Shown: piece after piece, positions 15,104 through 23,798 of the stretch
Position numbering within the stretch: the first letter of the stretch is position 1
Layout of the letters: each line of letters starts with the position of its first letter
Origin: an uncultured Campylobacter sp.
Lineage (GTDB): Bacteria > Campylobacterota > Campylobacteria > Campylobacterales > Campylobacteraceae
Direction: 5' to 3'
DNA length: 46,934 nt
NCBI RefSeq assembly: GCF_905372745.1
Contig: NZ_CAJPQR010000015.1
Location: 1-46,934, forward strand
Notes under the pieces: model-generated
The model's database searches: none
What the model was told of the DNA's origin: nothing
The model's input: the letters and a program-made list of their open reading frames with translations, nothing else
Position numbers and translations under genes: made by a program

Positions 15104-15517
15104 ATGGAAATTTTAGCGGTAGAGGGTTTTAAAATTTGCGGATTAAAAACTCGTACCAAAAATGCCGACGAGATAAACGGCGACGGTAAAATCCCAGCCT
15201 TGTGGGCTAAATTTACAAAAGAATTTTATGACGGCAAAAGCGAAATTTACGGCGTTTATTGTAGTTACGAAAACGGCGTAAACGGGCTTTATGATTTATT
15301 TATCGGTACGAAGTCGCTTTGCTCAGGCGGTGAAATTTTAGAGATAAAAGGCGGCAAATACGCTGTTTTTAGCTTTCCAAACGAGCCGCAAAACGTAGCA
15401 AAATTTTGGGGAGAAATTTGGAAATATTTTGAAAGCTCAAAGCTAAAAAGAGCCTACGAAACGGATTTTGAGAAATATTTAAACGAAAAAATAGAAATTT
15501 ACATATCAATAAAATAA
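15104..15517 (+). CDS. GyrI-like / effector-binding domain protein
   Basis: This 137-residue protein has the look of a stand-alone GyrI-like (integron-associated effector-binding, Cass2) domain. It has a short beta start (MEILAVEGFKICGLKTRT), the PALWAKFTKEF segment near 33-43, YGVYCSYENG near 52-61, and GGKYAVFSFPN followed by a WGEIWKYFESSKLKR helix. Such domains bind small molecules, often cationic drugs, and no DNA-binding domain is attached. It lies 2 bases after the DUF3972 gene and 10 before glyQ, so it is co-transcribed. It is not in the C. jejuni arrangement that I recall, so it is likely an insertion into the block. Confidence 0.7.
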   Translation: MEILAVEGFKICGLKTRTKNADEINGDGKIPALWAKFTKEFYDGKSEIYGVYCSYENGVNGLYDLFIGTKSLCSGGEILEIKGGKYAVFSFPNEPQNVAKFWGEIWKYFESSKLKRAYETDFEKYLNEKIEIYISIK

Positions 15518-15527
15518 AAGGTAAAAA

Positions 15528-16406
15528 ATGACGTTTTCAGAGATTATTTTGACGTTGCAAAATTACTGGCGCGAGCAGGGTTGCGTGATACTGCAGCCAT
15601 ACGATATGCCTGCGGGTGCCGGCACCTATCATCAGGCGACTTTTTTAAGGAGCCTCGGACCAAAGCCGTGGGCGACGGCGTACGTTGCCCCATCTCGCCG
15701 CCCGACCGACGGTAGATACGGTGAAAACCCAAACCGCCTGGGTGCTTATTATCAGTTTCAGGTGCTCATTAAACCAAGCCCCGAAAATATACAGGAGCTT
15801 TATCTAAAAAGCCTCGAAAAGCTTGGGTTAAATTTGAAAAATCACGACATCCGCTTCGTCGAGGATAACTGGGAGAGCCCGACGCTAGGCGCTTGGGGGC
15901 TAGGCTGGGAGGTCTGGCTGGACGGTATGGAGGTGACGCAGTTTACGTATTTTCAGCAAGTTGGCGGCATCGCGTGCGAGCTGGTTTCGGCTGAGATCAC
16001 TTACGGTCTCGAGCGCCTTGCGATGTATTTGCAGGACGTAAATAGCGTCTACGATATCGTTTGGGACGATAGGGGCGGCAACATCGTGACCTACGCCGAC
16101 GTGCATAAACAAGGCGAGTACGAGTGGAGCAAATATAATTTCGAGGTCGCGGACGTAGATATGCTGTTTCGCCAGTTTGAAAATGCTTTCGGCGAGTGCA
16201 AACGCTGCCTAGAGGCTAAAATTTCGCTGCCTGCGTATGATTATTGCATGCTTGCGGCGCATACGTTTAACGTCCTTGACGCGCGCGGAGCGATCAGCGT
16301 AACGCAAAGGCAAGACTATATCCTAAAAATCCGCGAGCTAGCCAAAGAGTGCGCGCTAACGTATAAAGCCAGCATCGATGCCGCGAACGACGCGAAGGGC
16401 GAATAA
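15528..16406 (+). CDS. glyQ: Glycyl-tRNA synthetase alpha subunit
   Basis: GlyQ is the catalytic alpha subunit of the bacterial alpha2beta2 glycyl-tRNA synthetase. The 292 residues show the class II features in order: MTFSEIILTLQNYWREQGC, QPYDMPAGAGTYHQATFLR, the WATAYVAPSRRPTDGRYGEN segment and EITYGLERLAMYLQDV. The length is standard. The beta subunit gene glyS is not in this window, so the two subunits are unlinked here, as usual in Campylobacter. Confidence 0.97.
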   Translation: MTFSEIILTLQNYWREQGCVILQPYDMPAGAGTYHQATFLRSLGPKPWATAYVAPSRRPTDGRYGENPNRLGAYYQFQVLIKPSPENIQELYLKSLEKLGLNLKNHDIRFVEDNWESPTLGAWGLGWEVWLDGMEVTQFTYFQQVGGIACELVSAEITYGLERLAMYLQDVNSVYDIVWDDRGGNIVTYADVHKQGEYEWSKYNFEVADVDMLFRQFENAFGECKRCLEAKISLPAYDYCMLAAHTFNVLDARGAISVTQRQDYILKIRELAKECALTYKASIDAANDAKGE

Positions 16407-16412
16407 AATTTG

Positions 16413-17150
16413 ATGAAAATCGGCGAAATTTATAAAATTTTAGACGAGATTAGCCCGTTTGCGAGTCAAGAGGAATGGGATAACAGCGGATTGCTCGTGG
16501 GCTCGTTTGAGGCGAGCGCGGAGCGCGTTTACCTTAGCCTTGACGTCGACGACGAGCTTTTGGACGAAGCACAGCCGAACTCGCTTATCATTACGCATCA
16601 TCCGCTCATTTTTAAGGGGCTAAAATCCCTAAATTTGGACAAGTATCCAAGTAGCCTAATCGCAAAGATGATGGCTAAAAATTTAAGCCTAATCGCGATG
16701 CATACAAACTATGATCTAAGCCACCTAAACGAATACGTGCTAAGCGAAATTTTGGGCTTTGCAATAAAAGAACGCGATGGATTCGTGCTTTATGCGGATG
16801 TAAATTTGAGCTTTGACGAGCTTTGCGAGATGGTAAAAACAAAGCTAAATTTAAGCCATTTAAGAGTTTGCAAAGGGCGAAAATTTGATCCCAATGCGCA
16901 GGTAAAACGCCTTGCATTTTGCACGGGAAGCGGCGGCGATTTGATTGATAGCGTTAAAGCGGACGTGTTTTTAACCGGAGATCTGAAGTATCACCAAGCC
17001 ATGAGCGCCGCGCAAAATAATCTTACTATGCTAGACATCGGGCACTTCGAGAGCGAGCGGTATTTTGGGGAGTCGCTTGCAAAATATTTGCAAATTTTGC
17101 CGATTCCTACTATAATATCCAACTCAAAAAACCCGTTTTCATACAGTTAA
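16413..17150 (+). CDS. Nif3-like dinuclear metal centre protein (GTP cyclohydrolase I type 2 family)
   Basis: Nif3/YbgI-family proteins form toroidal hexamers with a two-metal site; the biochemical role is unsettled. The 245-residue protein carries WDNSGLLVG near 21-29, LIITHHPLIFKGL near 57-69 with the metal-binding HH pair, AMHTNYD near 93-99 and, at the C-terminal side, AFCTGSGGDLID, VFLTGDLKYHQ and DIGHFESE. The ATG at 16413 is preferred; an in-frame TTG immediately before it would add one residue. It is 6 bases after glyQ and corresponds to Cj0705. Confidence 0.9.
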   Translation: MKIGEIYKILDEISPFASQEEWDNSGLLVGSFEASAERVYLSLDVDDELLDEAQPNSLIITHHPLIFKGLKSLNLDKYPSSLIAKMMAKNLSLIAMHTNYDLSHLNEYVLSEILGFAIKERDGFVLYADVNLSFDELCEMVKTKLNLSHLRVCKGRKFDPNAQVKRLAFCTGSGGDLIDSVKADVFLTGDLKYHQAMSAAQNNLTMLDIGHFESERYFGESLAKYLQILPIPTIISNSKNPFSYS

Positions 17151-17159
17151 AGGAAAAAG

Positions 17160-17870
17160 ATGAATAAATATTTAGAACAGCTAGTCGAGCTTTCAAACAT
17201 CGATAAAGATATCGACGATTTTACGCCGCGCCTTGAGAAAGTTCAAAGCGTTTTAAGAGCGACCAAGGACGAGCAGGCGGCGATTTTAGCGCAGATCGAG
17301 GAAGCGGCTACGAGCGTGACCGAGCTAAAAAATCAAAAATCTCAAACCAACGCGCACATAGCCGAATTTAGCGCAAAGATAAAAGACGTCGCTAAAAAAA
17401 GCGGTGCGGCAAAAACCGAAAAAGAGATAAAAGCGCTTCAACTAGAAGACGAGCTAGCTAAAGAACAGCTAGAGGCCGCAAACGAAGAGGTCGAAAGACT
17501 AGAAAAAATCATAGATAGCAAAAATGCGCTAAAAAGCGAGCTTGAGGCAAAGGCTGCGGAACTTGGCGAAAATTTGACCAAAATCGAGAGCGAAATCTCG
17601 GCCGAAGTCGGCGCTATCGAGCAACAAAGAGACGAAATATACGCTAAGAAAAACAAGCTAGTCGGCGAGATGAATCAAAAAATCTTGACCTTTTACGAGA
17701 AAATCCGCAAATGGGCGCACAACACAGCCGTCGTGCCTGTCAAAAAGCAGGCCTGCTACGGTTGCTTTATGCAAATAAACGACAAGACTTATTCTGCCGT
17801 CATCAAGGGCGAAGATATCGTGACCTGCCCTCACTGCGGCCGAATTTTATACAAAGAAGCGGCGAACTAG
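17160..17870 (+). CDS. flgZ: Zinc-ribbon coiled-coil protein, FlgZ/HP0958 family
   Basis: This is the orthologue by position and form of C. jejuni Cj0706 and H. pylori HP0958 (FlgZ), which stabilises sigma-54 (RpoN) and affects flagellin mRNA. The 236-residue protein is a long coiled coil (about 20-165) followed by a C4 zinc ribbon with C199/C202 and C223/C226 (CYGC and CPHC). The basic segment between about 160 and 197 could contact RNA. It is 9 bases after the Nif3-like gene. A flagellar role is inferred from the Helicobacter work and not from anything else in this window. Confidence 0.85.
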   Translation: MNKYLEQLVELSNIDKDIDDFTPRLEKVQSVLRATKDEQAAILAQIEEAATSVTELKNQKSQTNAHIAEFSAKIKDVAKKSGAAKTEKEIKALQLEDELAKEQLEAANEEVERLEKIIDSKNALKSELEAKAAELGENLTKIESEISAEVGAIEQQRDEIYAKKNKLVGEMNQKILTFYEKIRKWAHNTAVVPVKKQACYGCFMQINDKTYSAVIKGEDIVTCPHCGRILYKEAAN

Positions 17871-17879
17871 CCTTTAAAT

Positions 17880-19019
17880 TTGATAATAATTTATTACGTT
17901 TTAGTCCTCGCGGCATTTGCCTTGGGGGCTTTACCGCTTGCGATTTTAGCTTTTAATAAAAAGTACAGAGCCTCGATCCCCGCTAGATTTTTTTTGTTTA
18001 AAAATCCCAAATTTGACGCCTCGCGCGTGCATTTTCACGCGTGCAGTTTCGGCGAAGTGCGTTCTATCGCGCCGCTAGTTAGTAGATTCAAGGACGCAGC
18101 CGCAGTCTCGGTCGTAACCAAAACCGGTTTTGACGAGGCGAAAAAGATCACGCCAAATACGCGCTTTTTGCCGTTTGAGATATTTTTACCGTTTTGGCTA
18201 AAGCCTGCTAAGATAACGGTTATTTTTGAGGCCGAGCTTTGGCTGGGGCTTGTTTTTTGGGCTAAATTTAAAGGCTCGCGCGTCATTTTGATAAACGCTA
18301 GGATCTCTGATAGGAGCTACAAAAGTTATCTCAAATTTGGCTTTTTTTATAGATATTTGTTTAAATTTATAGATAAAATTTACGCTCAAAGCGATCTAGA
18401 TAAACAGCGTCTACAGCGGCTAGGCGCCAAAAATATCGTCGTTAGCGGCAATATAAAATCAGCCTTTTTGCCAAGCCCGAGTAAAATTTATGCTAAGCCA
18501 AAAGAGCGCGTTATCGTGCTGGCTAGCACTCATGCGGGCGAAGAGGAGCTGATTTTGCGCGAGTTAAATTTTAGCGCAAACGACAAGCTGATTTTAGTTC
18601 CGCGTCATCCTGAGAGATTTGACGATGCGGGCGAGATTTTGGCTAAATTTGCCGTAAAAAACGGACTTAGTTTTGCTAAATTTAGCGAAACGAAAAATTT
18701 CAACGCGCAGTGCGTGCTGGTCGATGCGATGGGCGAGCTGGTAAATATTTATAAATTTAGCGACGTCGTCGTGCTTGGCGGTAGCTTCGTGCCAAACGTC
18801 GGCGGACACAATCCGATCGAGGCGGCGCAGTTTGAAAACGCGGTGATAAGCGGGGAATTTATATTTAACCAAAAGGCCCTGTATGGCGCGGTGGACGGTA
18901 TAAAATTTGCAAAAGCGGACGAGATAAGTTCGCTTTTAAAGCAAGATTTGCCAAAGGCAAAAATAGTCGCCAAAGGCGATGCAAGCGAGATTTTAAAAGA
19001 TATTGAGGAAAATTTATGA
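17880..19019 (+). CDS. waaA: 3-deoxy-D-manno-octulosonic acid (Kdo) transferase WaaA
   Basis: WaaA adds Kdo to lipid A precursor at the inner membrane. The 379-residue product has an N-terminal membrane anchor (about residues 2-24). It then has the GT30 features VHFHACSFGEVRSIAPL near 43-59, FEAELWLG near 114-121, INARISDRSYKSY near 138-150, VSGNIKSAF near 195-203, LVPRHPERF near 237-245 and VLGGSFVPNVGGHNPIEAA near 297-315. The start used is TTG at 17880; no nearby ATG precedes the membrane segment. It overlaps the next gene by 4 bases. The length is slightly below the typical 390-420. Confidence 0.93.
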   Translation: MIIIYYVLVLAAFALGALPLAILAFNKKYRASIPARFFLFKNPKFDASRVHFHACSFGEVRSIAPLVSRFKDAAAVSVVTKTGFDEAKKITPNTRFLPFEIFLPFWLKPAKITVIFEAELWLGLVFWAKFKGSRVILINARISDRSYKSYLKFGFFYRYLFKFIDKIYAQSDLDKQRLQRLGAKNIVVSGNIKSAFLPSPSKIYAKPKERVIVLASTHAGEEELILRELNFSANDKLILVPRHPERFDDAGEILAKFAVKNGLSFAKFSETKNFNAQCVLVDAMGELVNIYKFSDVVVLGGSFVPNVGGHNPIEAAQFENAVISGEFIFNQKALYGAVDGIKFAKADEISSLLKQDLPKAKIVAKGDASEILKDIEENL

Positions 19020-19774
19020 AAGAAGAAAAAGCCTATAAACTACTGGCGATCCAGGAGGGCATCTCAAACAACGAGGCAAAGGAGTTGATCGACGCTGGGC
19101 TGGTTAGCGCCAAGGGGCAAAGGATCGCCGTAGCACGCGCGATGATGAGCGCGGCGACTAAATTTAACGTGCAAAAGCTGCCGCGCCCAAGCGTGATTTT
19201 CGAGGATGAAAACCTAATCGCTGTTGATAAGCCGGCGTTTTTAACGTCGGAAAAAGTGAGCGAAACTTATAAATTTCCTCTGCTTCATAGGCTTGATAAG
19301 GAAACTAGTGGCGTGCTTTTGCTTGTTAAAAATGAGGAATTTCAAAAAAAAGCGATCGAGGAGTTTAAAAACTGCCGCGTAAAAAAAGAATACGTTGCGG
19401 CGGTCAAGGGTATCGTGAGCGAGGAATTTAGCGTAAACGAACCAATAATCACGCTAAAAAACAAAGGCGGAGCGTTTTCTAAGATCTCGCCAAACGGCAA
19501 AGAGGCGTTTTCGCACGTGACGCCGGTTATGGTCGCAGGCAAAAAAAGCCTCGTAAAAGTCGAGATAAAAACCGGCAGAACTCACCAAATCAGAGTGCAT
19601 CTAAATCACGTGGGATACGGGATCGTAGGGGACGAAAAATACGCTAAAAATAAATCCGCGAGAATGTATCTGCATGCTTACAAAATCGAGCTTTTAGGAT
19701 ATAAATTTAGGTCAAATTTGAGCAGTGATTTTAATAGGCTCGGTTTTGAAATTTCAAGAAATTTTGAGATTTAA
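19016..19774 (+). CDS. RluA-family RNA pseudouridine synthase
   Basis: This isomerises uridine to pseudouridine in rRNA or tRNA. The 252-residue protein has an N-terminal S4-like segment (about 1-50). The catalytic motif LLHRLDKETSGVLLL follows with D94 as nucleophile, then KEYVAAVKG near 122-130 and the TGRTHQIRVHLNHVGYGIVGD stretch near 181-201 in family order. It overlaps waaA by 4 bases, as does Cj0708 with its neighbour in C. jejuni. The target base cannot be read from sequence. Confidence 0.92.
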   Translation: MKEEKAYKLLAIQEGISNNEAKELIDAGLVSAKGQRIAVARAMMSAATKFNVQKLPRPSVIFEDENLIAVDKPAFLTSEKVSETYKFPLLHRLDKETSGVLLLVKNEEFQKKAIEEFKNCRVKKEYVAAVKGIVSEEFSVNEPIITLKNKGGAFSKISPNGKEAFSHVTPVMVAGKKSLVKVEIKTGRTHQIRVHLNHVGYGIVGDEKYAKNKSARMYLHAYKIELLGYKFRSNLSSDFNRLGFEISRNFEI

Positions 19775-19840
19775 AGAGCGATAAAGCTTAAATTTAATAA
19801 AATACGCGCTTTAGCTATAAATGTAAATAAAAGGTAGAAT

Positions 19841-21181
19841 GTGTTTGAACAAATCAGCGAGTCGTTTCGCTTAGCCGTTAGTAAAATTCGTTTCGTAGAC
19901 GATGAAAAAGCGCTAAATAACGCGCTTGATGTGCTTAAAAAAGCACTACTAAAAGCCGACGTTCATCACAAAGTTACTAAAGAATTGCTAGCTCTCATAG
20001 AGGCCGATCTAAAGCAAAGCGGGATAGGCCAAAAGCAGTTTTTAGACGCTATAAAGTCAAATTTGACGAAAGTTTTAACCGCGCCGGGCAACCAGGGCTT
20101 TGTCTTTGCGCCCGTAGCTCCTACGATCGTGCTAATGGCTGGCTTGCAAGGTAGCGGAAAAACCACTACGACGATAAAGTTAGCTAATTATCTAAAGCTT
20201 AGAAAGAAAAAAGTTTTGGTCGCGGCGTGCGATTTGCAACGCTTGGCGGCCGTCGAGCAGCTTCGTCAACTTTGCGAAGCAAACGAGATAGAGCTTTTTA
20301 GTATAGACAACGAAACCGATCCGCTAAACGTAGCTAAACAAGCGCTAGCTAAAGCAAAAAGCGGGCTTTACGACGTACTTTTGGTCGATACGGCGGGACG
20401 TCTAGCTATAGACGAAGCTTTGATGAAGCAGATAAAAGATATCAAATCAGCGCTCGAGCCGCATGAAATTTTTTACGTAGCTGACGCTATGAGCGGACAA
20501 GACGGCGTAAAAACAGCAAGCACGTTTAACGATGCGCTAAAAATAAGCGGCGTAGTGCTAAGCAAATTTGACTCTGACAGCAAAGGCGGCGTAGCTATCG
20601 GCATAGCCAAGCAGCTAAATATACCGCTTAGATTCGTAGGTATCGGCGAAAAAGTCGGCGATATGGAGAGCTTTATCCCTGAGCGTATCGTGAGCCGCAT
20701 AATGGGCGAGGGTGACTTAGCGACGTTGGTTGAAAAAACTAGCGCTGTGATAGACGAGCAAGAAGCAAAAAGAATAAATAAAAAGATTAAAAAAGGGCAG
20801 TTTAACTTTAACGACTTTTTATCACAAATGGAAAGCGTCAAAAAGCTCGGAAATATGAAAAGCTTAATCGGTATGATACCAGGGCTATCAAGCGTGGCAA
20901 ATCAGATAAAAGATATCGACCTTGATAACTCGAAGGAAATTTTACATATCAAAGCTATGATAAATTCGATGACACAAAAAGAACGCGAGAATCCTGATTT
21001 GCTAAACAATAGCCGGAAAAGGCGTTTGGCTGCGGGATCTGGACTATCTCAAGTAGAAGTAAATCGCTTTTTGAAGCAATTTGAAAATGCATCAAAAATA
21101 GCAAAGAGGTTTTCTGGTAAAGAAGGCCTAAAGGGGCTTGGAAATTTACTAAACCAAGCCAAAAACTCTCGCCCTAATTAA
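19841..21181 (+). CDS. ffh: Signal recognition particle protein Ffh
   Basis: Ffh is the SRP GTPase that delivers nascent membrane proteins to FtsY. The 446-residue protein has the N domain, then the G domain with the P-loop GLQGSGKTTT at 101-110, LAACDLQR-like VAACDLQRLAA, DTAGRLA and SKFDSDSKGG. The methionine-rich M domain follows (FLSQMESVKKLGNMKSLIGM, then SRKRRLAAGSGLS near 387-399). The start is GTG at 19841 with AAGG upstream. An imperfect 16-bp hairpin lies just after the stop. Confidence 0.97.
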   Translation: MFEQISESFRLAVSKIRFVDDEKALNNALDVLKKALLKADVHHKVTKELLALIEADLKQSGIGQKQFLDAIKSNLTKVLTAPGNQGFVFAPVAPTIVLMAGLQGSGKTTTTIKLANYLKLRKKKVLVAACDLQRLAAVEQLRQLCEANEIELFSIDNETDPLNVAKQALAKAKSGLYDVLLVDTAGRLAIDEALMKQIKDIKSALEPHEIFYVADAMSGQDGVKTASTFNDALKISGVVLSKFDSDSKGGVAIGIAKQLNIPLRFVGIGEKVGDMESFIPERIVSRIMGEGDLATLVEKTSAVIDEQEAKRINKKIKKGQFNFNDFLSQMESVKKLGNMKSLIGMIPGLSSVANQIKDIDLDNSKEILHIKAMINSMTQKERENPDLLNNSRKRRLAAGSGLSQVEVNRFLKQFENASKIAKRFSGKEGLKGLGNLLNQAKNSRPN

Positions 21182-21183
21182 AT

Positions 21184-21221
21184 GGCTTAAATTTGGCTAC
21201 GAGCGTGGCTAAATTTAAGCC
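21184..21221 (+). terminator. Hairpin between ffh and rpsP
   Basis: GGCTTAAATTT (21184-21194) pairs perfectly with AAATTTAAGCC (21211-21221), and the inner GGCTA/TGGCT extends the stem to about 16 pairs around a six-base loop. It follows the ffh stop by 2 bases, then TATTTAAAA. It may terminate or attenuate transcription into the ribosomal protein genes. Confidence 0.5.
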
Positions 21222-21248
21222 TATTTAAAAAACAGAAGGAGAAATATA

Positions 21249-21479
21249 ATGGCAACAGTAGTAAGACTAACGAGAATGGGACGCAAGAAAAAACCTTTTT
21301 ATCGTATAGTCGTAACGGATAGCAGAAAAAGAAGAGACGGCGGCTGGATAGAGTCGATCGGTTACTACAACCCGATGGTTGAGCCTGAGGTGGTAAAATT
21401 TGACGCTGAGCGCTTGGCTTATTGGAAGGGCGTTGGTGCGAAACTTAGCGATAGGGTTGCAAAAATAACCAGCAAATAA
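21249..21479 (+). CDS. rpsP: 30S ribosomal protein S16
   Basis: S16 is a small-subunit assembly protein. The 76 residues show the family start VVRLTRMGRKKKPFYRIVV, then DSRKRRDGGWIESIGYYNPM, at normal length. AGAAGGAG precedes the ATG. It opens the rpsP-khpA-rimM-trmD-rplS operon conserved in bacteria. Confidence 0.98.
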   Translation: MATVVRLTRMGRKKKPFYRIVVTDSRKRRDGGWIESIGYYNPMVEPEVVKFDAERLAYWKGVGAKLSDRVAKITSK

Positions 21480-21485
21480 TTAAAA

Positions 21486-21728
21486 ATGGTAGAAAATTTT
21501 TTACTTGAATATGCTAAGCTCATCGCCGATTTTCCTGAAAAAGTGAAACTCGAGCGAGTCGAGCTTGACGAAAATTTTGCCGAGCTGATAATTTACGCCG
21601 ATAAAGTCGATACTGGTAAACTTATCGGCAAAGACGGCAGAATGATAAACGCGATAAAGACCGTAATCGTAGGCTATAAAGCCAAAGATGCGACGTCATA
21701 CCGCGTTACGGTAAAGCCTCTTGAATGA
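21486..21728 (+). CDS. khpA: KH-domain RNA-binding protein KhpA
   Basis: KhpA is a small KH-domain RNA-binding protein often encoded between rpsP and rimM. The 80 residues contain the KH core LIGKDGRMINAIKTVIVGYK with the GxxG loop (GKDG). It is 6 bases after rpsP and overlaps rimM by 8 bases. In C. jejuni it corresponds to Cj0711. Confidence 0.92.
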   Translation: MVENFLLEYAKLIADFPEKVKLERVELDENFAELIIYADKVDTGKLIGKDGRMINAIKTVIVGYKAKDATSYRVTVKPLE

Positions 21729-22248
21729 GTTTATAGAAGTCGCGCTGCTTGGCAAAACTGTAGGACTAAAGGGATTTGTCAAGCTTCACAATAAAGGTGA
21801 CTTTCCTAGCCAGTTTAAAAAAAATGCTATATTTTGCGATAAAGACGGTAAAGAACTTGTCGTAAAAAGCTACAATCACACAAACGATACTATCTCTTTT
21901 TGCGGCTTTGAAGATATAGATAGTGCAAAAACTCTTACAAATAAAACAATCTACACCACAAAAGAAGAAACTAGAAAAAACTGCAAACTAAAAAAGGGCG
22001 AATTTTTCTATTTTGATGTCATCGGTTGCGAAATTTACGAGAATAACCAAAGGCTGGGTGAGGTAGAGGATATAGATGCAGTCGGGGCAAATCATCTATT
22101 CCTCGTAAAAACCGATGAAAATTTAATCACCAAAGGGTTGGAAAAAAGTTTTTATATTCCATACATCGACATTTATATAGAAAAAGTCGATGTAGAAAAT
22201 AAAAAAATCTATACCAAGAATGCTATCTTGATTTTAGAAAATTCCTGA
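21721..22248 (+). CDS. rimM: Ribosome maturation factor RimM
   Basis: RimM helps assemble the 30S head around S19. The 175-residue protein has the N-terminal VALLGKTVGLKGFVKLHNKG and the central PRC-barrel region (KKGEFFYFDVIGCEIYE, then LGEVEDIDAVGANHLFLVKT and a YIPYIDIYIEKVDVENK end). The start is TTG at 21721, overlapping khpA; the only nearby ATG is out of frame. It overlaps trmD by 1 base. Confidence 0.93.
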   Translation: MNEFIEVALLGKTVGLKGFVKLHNKGDFPSQFKKNAIFCDKDGKELVVKSYNHTNDTISFCGFEDIDSAKTLTNKTIYTTKEETRKNCKLKKGEFFYFDVIGCEIYENNQRLGEVEDIDAVGANHLFLVKTDENLITKGLEKSFYIPYIDIYIEKVDVENKKIYTKNAILILENS

Positions 22249-22952
22249 TGAAATTTACCTTTGTTACGCTTTTTGAAAGCCTTGTGCTACCCTATTTTCA
22301 AGATAGTATTTTAGGCCGTGCCGTAAAGGAAAATCTTATCTTTATTGATTTTTTAAATCCTCGAAATTTTAGTACCGATAAGCATAAAAAGGTAGATGAT
22401 TATATGGTTGGCGGCGGTGCGGGTTTACTCATGGCATGTCAGCCTCTTAATGATACTTTAAATTTTTTATTGAAAAATGAGCCAAGAATCCATACTATTT
22501 TTCTCGCGCCTGCCGGAAAAAAATTTACTCAAAACGATGCTAGGCGTCTAGCAAAAAAAGAACACATCTGTCTAGTTTGCGGTAGATATGAAGGTATAGA
22601 CGAGCGCATAATAGAAAAATACGCGGACGAGATTTTTTGCATAGGCGATTTTGTGATGACCGGAGGGGAGCTGGGCGCGCTTTGCATTGTCGATGCGATT
22701 TCTCGTAATATCGACGGCGTTTTAGGAAATAATCAAAGCCTTGAAGTTGAGAGTTTTGAAGGCGATTTGCTCGAAGCCCCCTCTTTTACAAAACCCAGTG
22801 ATTACAAAGGTTCTGGAGTGGTTTCAGCGTTTTTAAAGGGAGACCATGCTAAAATCAGAGCTTTGAAAAATAATATGGCGTTCTTAAAAACTAGGTTTTT
22901 TCGTCCGGATTTATACCGAAAATTTGAGCCGCCGACCAAGGAAAAAATATGA
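22248..22952 (+). CDS. trmD: tRNA (guanine37-N1)-methyltransferase TrmD
   Basis: TrmD methylates G37 next to the anticodon, using S-adenosylmethionine. The 234 residues carry the SPOUT-knot features: VDDYMVGGGAGLLMACQPL near 59-77, LVCGRYEGIDERIIEKY near 110-126, the EIFCIGDFVMTGGELGAL segment near 129-146 and the SFTKPSDYKGSGVVSAFLKGDH end. The order and length fit the family. It is coupled to rimM (TGATG) and overlaps rplS by 4 bases. Confidence 0.97.
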   Translation: MKFTFVTLFESLVLPYFQDSILGRAVKENLIFIDFLNPRNFSTDKHKKVDDYMVGGGAGLLMACQPLNDTLNFLLKNEPRIHTIFLAPAGKKFTQNDARRLAKKEHICLVCGRYEGIDERIIEKYADEIFCIGDFVMTGGELGALCIVDAISRNIDGVLGNNQSLEVESFEGDLLEAPSFTKPSDYKGSGVVSAFLKGDHAKIRALKNNMAFLKTRFFRPDLYRKFEPPTKEKI

Positions 22953-23305
22953 GAAACAAGTATATAGAGGCATTTGAACAAACTCAAATAGCTCAAAAGT
23001 CTGTGCCTGATTTTCGCGCTGGAGATACTTTGCGTATAGCTATCCGCATTAAAGAAGGCGATAAAACTAGAATTCAAAATTTCGAAGGTATCTGCATAGC
23101 AAGACGCGGTAGCGGAACAGGCGAAACTTTTATTGTTAGAAAGATCGGCGCAAACAGCGTAGGCGTAGAGAGAATTTTCCCTATCTATAGCGAGAGCCTA
23201 GAGAGTATAACCGTTCTAAGACAAGGTCGCGTGCGCCGCGCTAAGTTATTTTATCTACGCGATAGACGTGGTAAAGCTGCTCGCATTAAAGAGCTTAAAA
23301 AATAA
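22949..23305 (+). CDS. rplS: 50S ribosomal protein L19
   Basis: L19 sits at the 30S-50S interface. The 118 residues contain VPDFRAGDTLRIAIRIKEGD, QNFEGICIARRGSGTGETFI and RRAKLFYLRDRRGKAARIKE, all diagnostic. It closes the operon and is followed by a hairpin. Confidence 0.98.
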   Translation: MRNKYIEAFEQTQIAQKSVPDFRAGDTLRIAIRIKEGDKTRIQNFEGICIARRGSGTGETFIVRKIGANSVGVERIFPIYSESLESITVLRQGRVRRAKLFYLRDRRGKAARIKELKK

Positions 23306-23316
23306 TTTTACTTCCT

Positions 23317-23342
23317 GCAAAAGTCTATTTTTAGGCTTTTGC
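23317..23342 (+). terminator. Hairpin after rplS
   Basis: GCAAAAGTCTA pairs with TAGGCTTTTGC (one G-T pair) around a TTTT loop, 11 bases past the rplS stop. The downstream bases are pyrimidine-rich but have no long T run, so termination strength is uncertain. Confidence 0.5.
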
Positions 23343-23430
23343 TCCCTACCTATTTTCTTAAATTTCAAAAATCGCTTAATTAAAATCAATCCTTTTATCT
23401 AAATTTAGAGTTACAATGGTGTTATTATTT

Positions 23431-23436
23431 TATAAT
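23431..23436 (+). promoter_or_regulatory. Possible -10 box of the cupin gene
   Basis: TATAAT preceded by TTATTATTT, a typical Campylobacter T-rich extended -10, lies 12 bases before the cupin ATG. TTACAA at 23411-23416 is too close for a normal -35. AAAGG serves as the ribosome site. Confidence 0.4.
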
Positions 23437-23447
23437 AAAGGTTGTAA

Positions 23448-23780
23448 ATGGAAAAGATAGTATGGCAAAATAGTATATTTGACGGTGTTACCATCGCCAA
23501 GCTTTTTGATGGTCCGCATAGCAAAGAGATACGTATAAATTTAGAAAAAGGCGCTGAAATGAAAGAGCATAAGGCGCCTGGAGCGATAATGGTTCAAGTT
23601 TTAAGCGGAAAAATAGATTTTAGCGTCGGCGAAGATTCTACGACGCTGAATACGCTTGATATGGTTACGCTTGATCCAAACATTCCTCATGCACTCATTG
23701 CACTAGAAAATAGTATCGTAAGACTTAGCTTAAGCAAAAATGACGATGTAAGTCGAGTATTCAAGGTTTTAAAATCTTGA
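23448..23780 (+). CDS. Small cupin-domain protein
   Basis: This 110-residue single-domain cupin has the first motif region EMKEHKAPGAIMVQVLSGKI (residues 38-57) and the second DMVTLDPNIPHALIALEN (65-82), with H42 and H76 as possible metal ligands. The function of such small cupins (metal-binding enzyme, sugar or ligand sensor) cannot be told from sequence. It is transcribed alone after the rplS terminator and before the carB remnant. Confidence 0.8.
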   Translation: MEKIVWQNSIFDGVTIAKLFDGPHSKEIRINLEKGAEMKEHKAPGAIMVQVLSGKIDFSVGEDSTTLNTLDMVTLDPNIPHALIALENSIVRLSLSKNDDVSRVFKVLKS

Positions 23781-23798
23781 GGTATAAACTTTTAGGCA

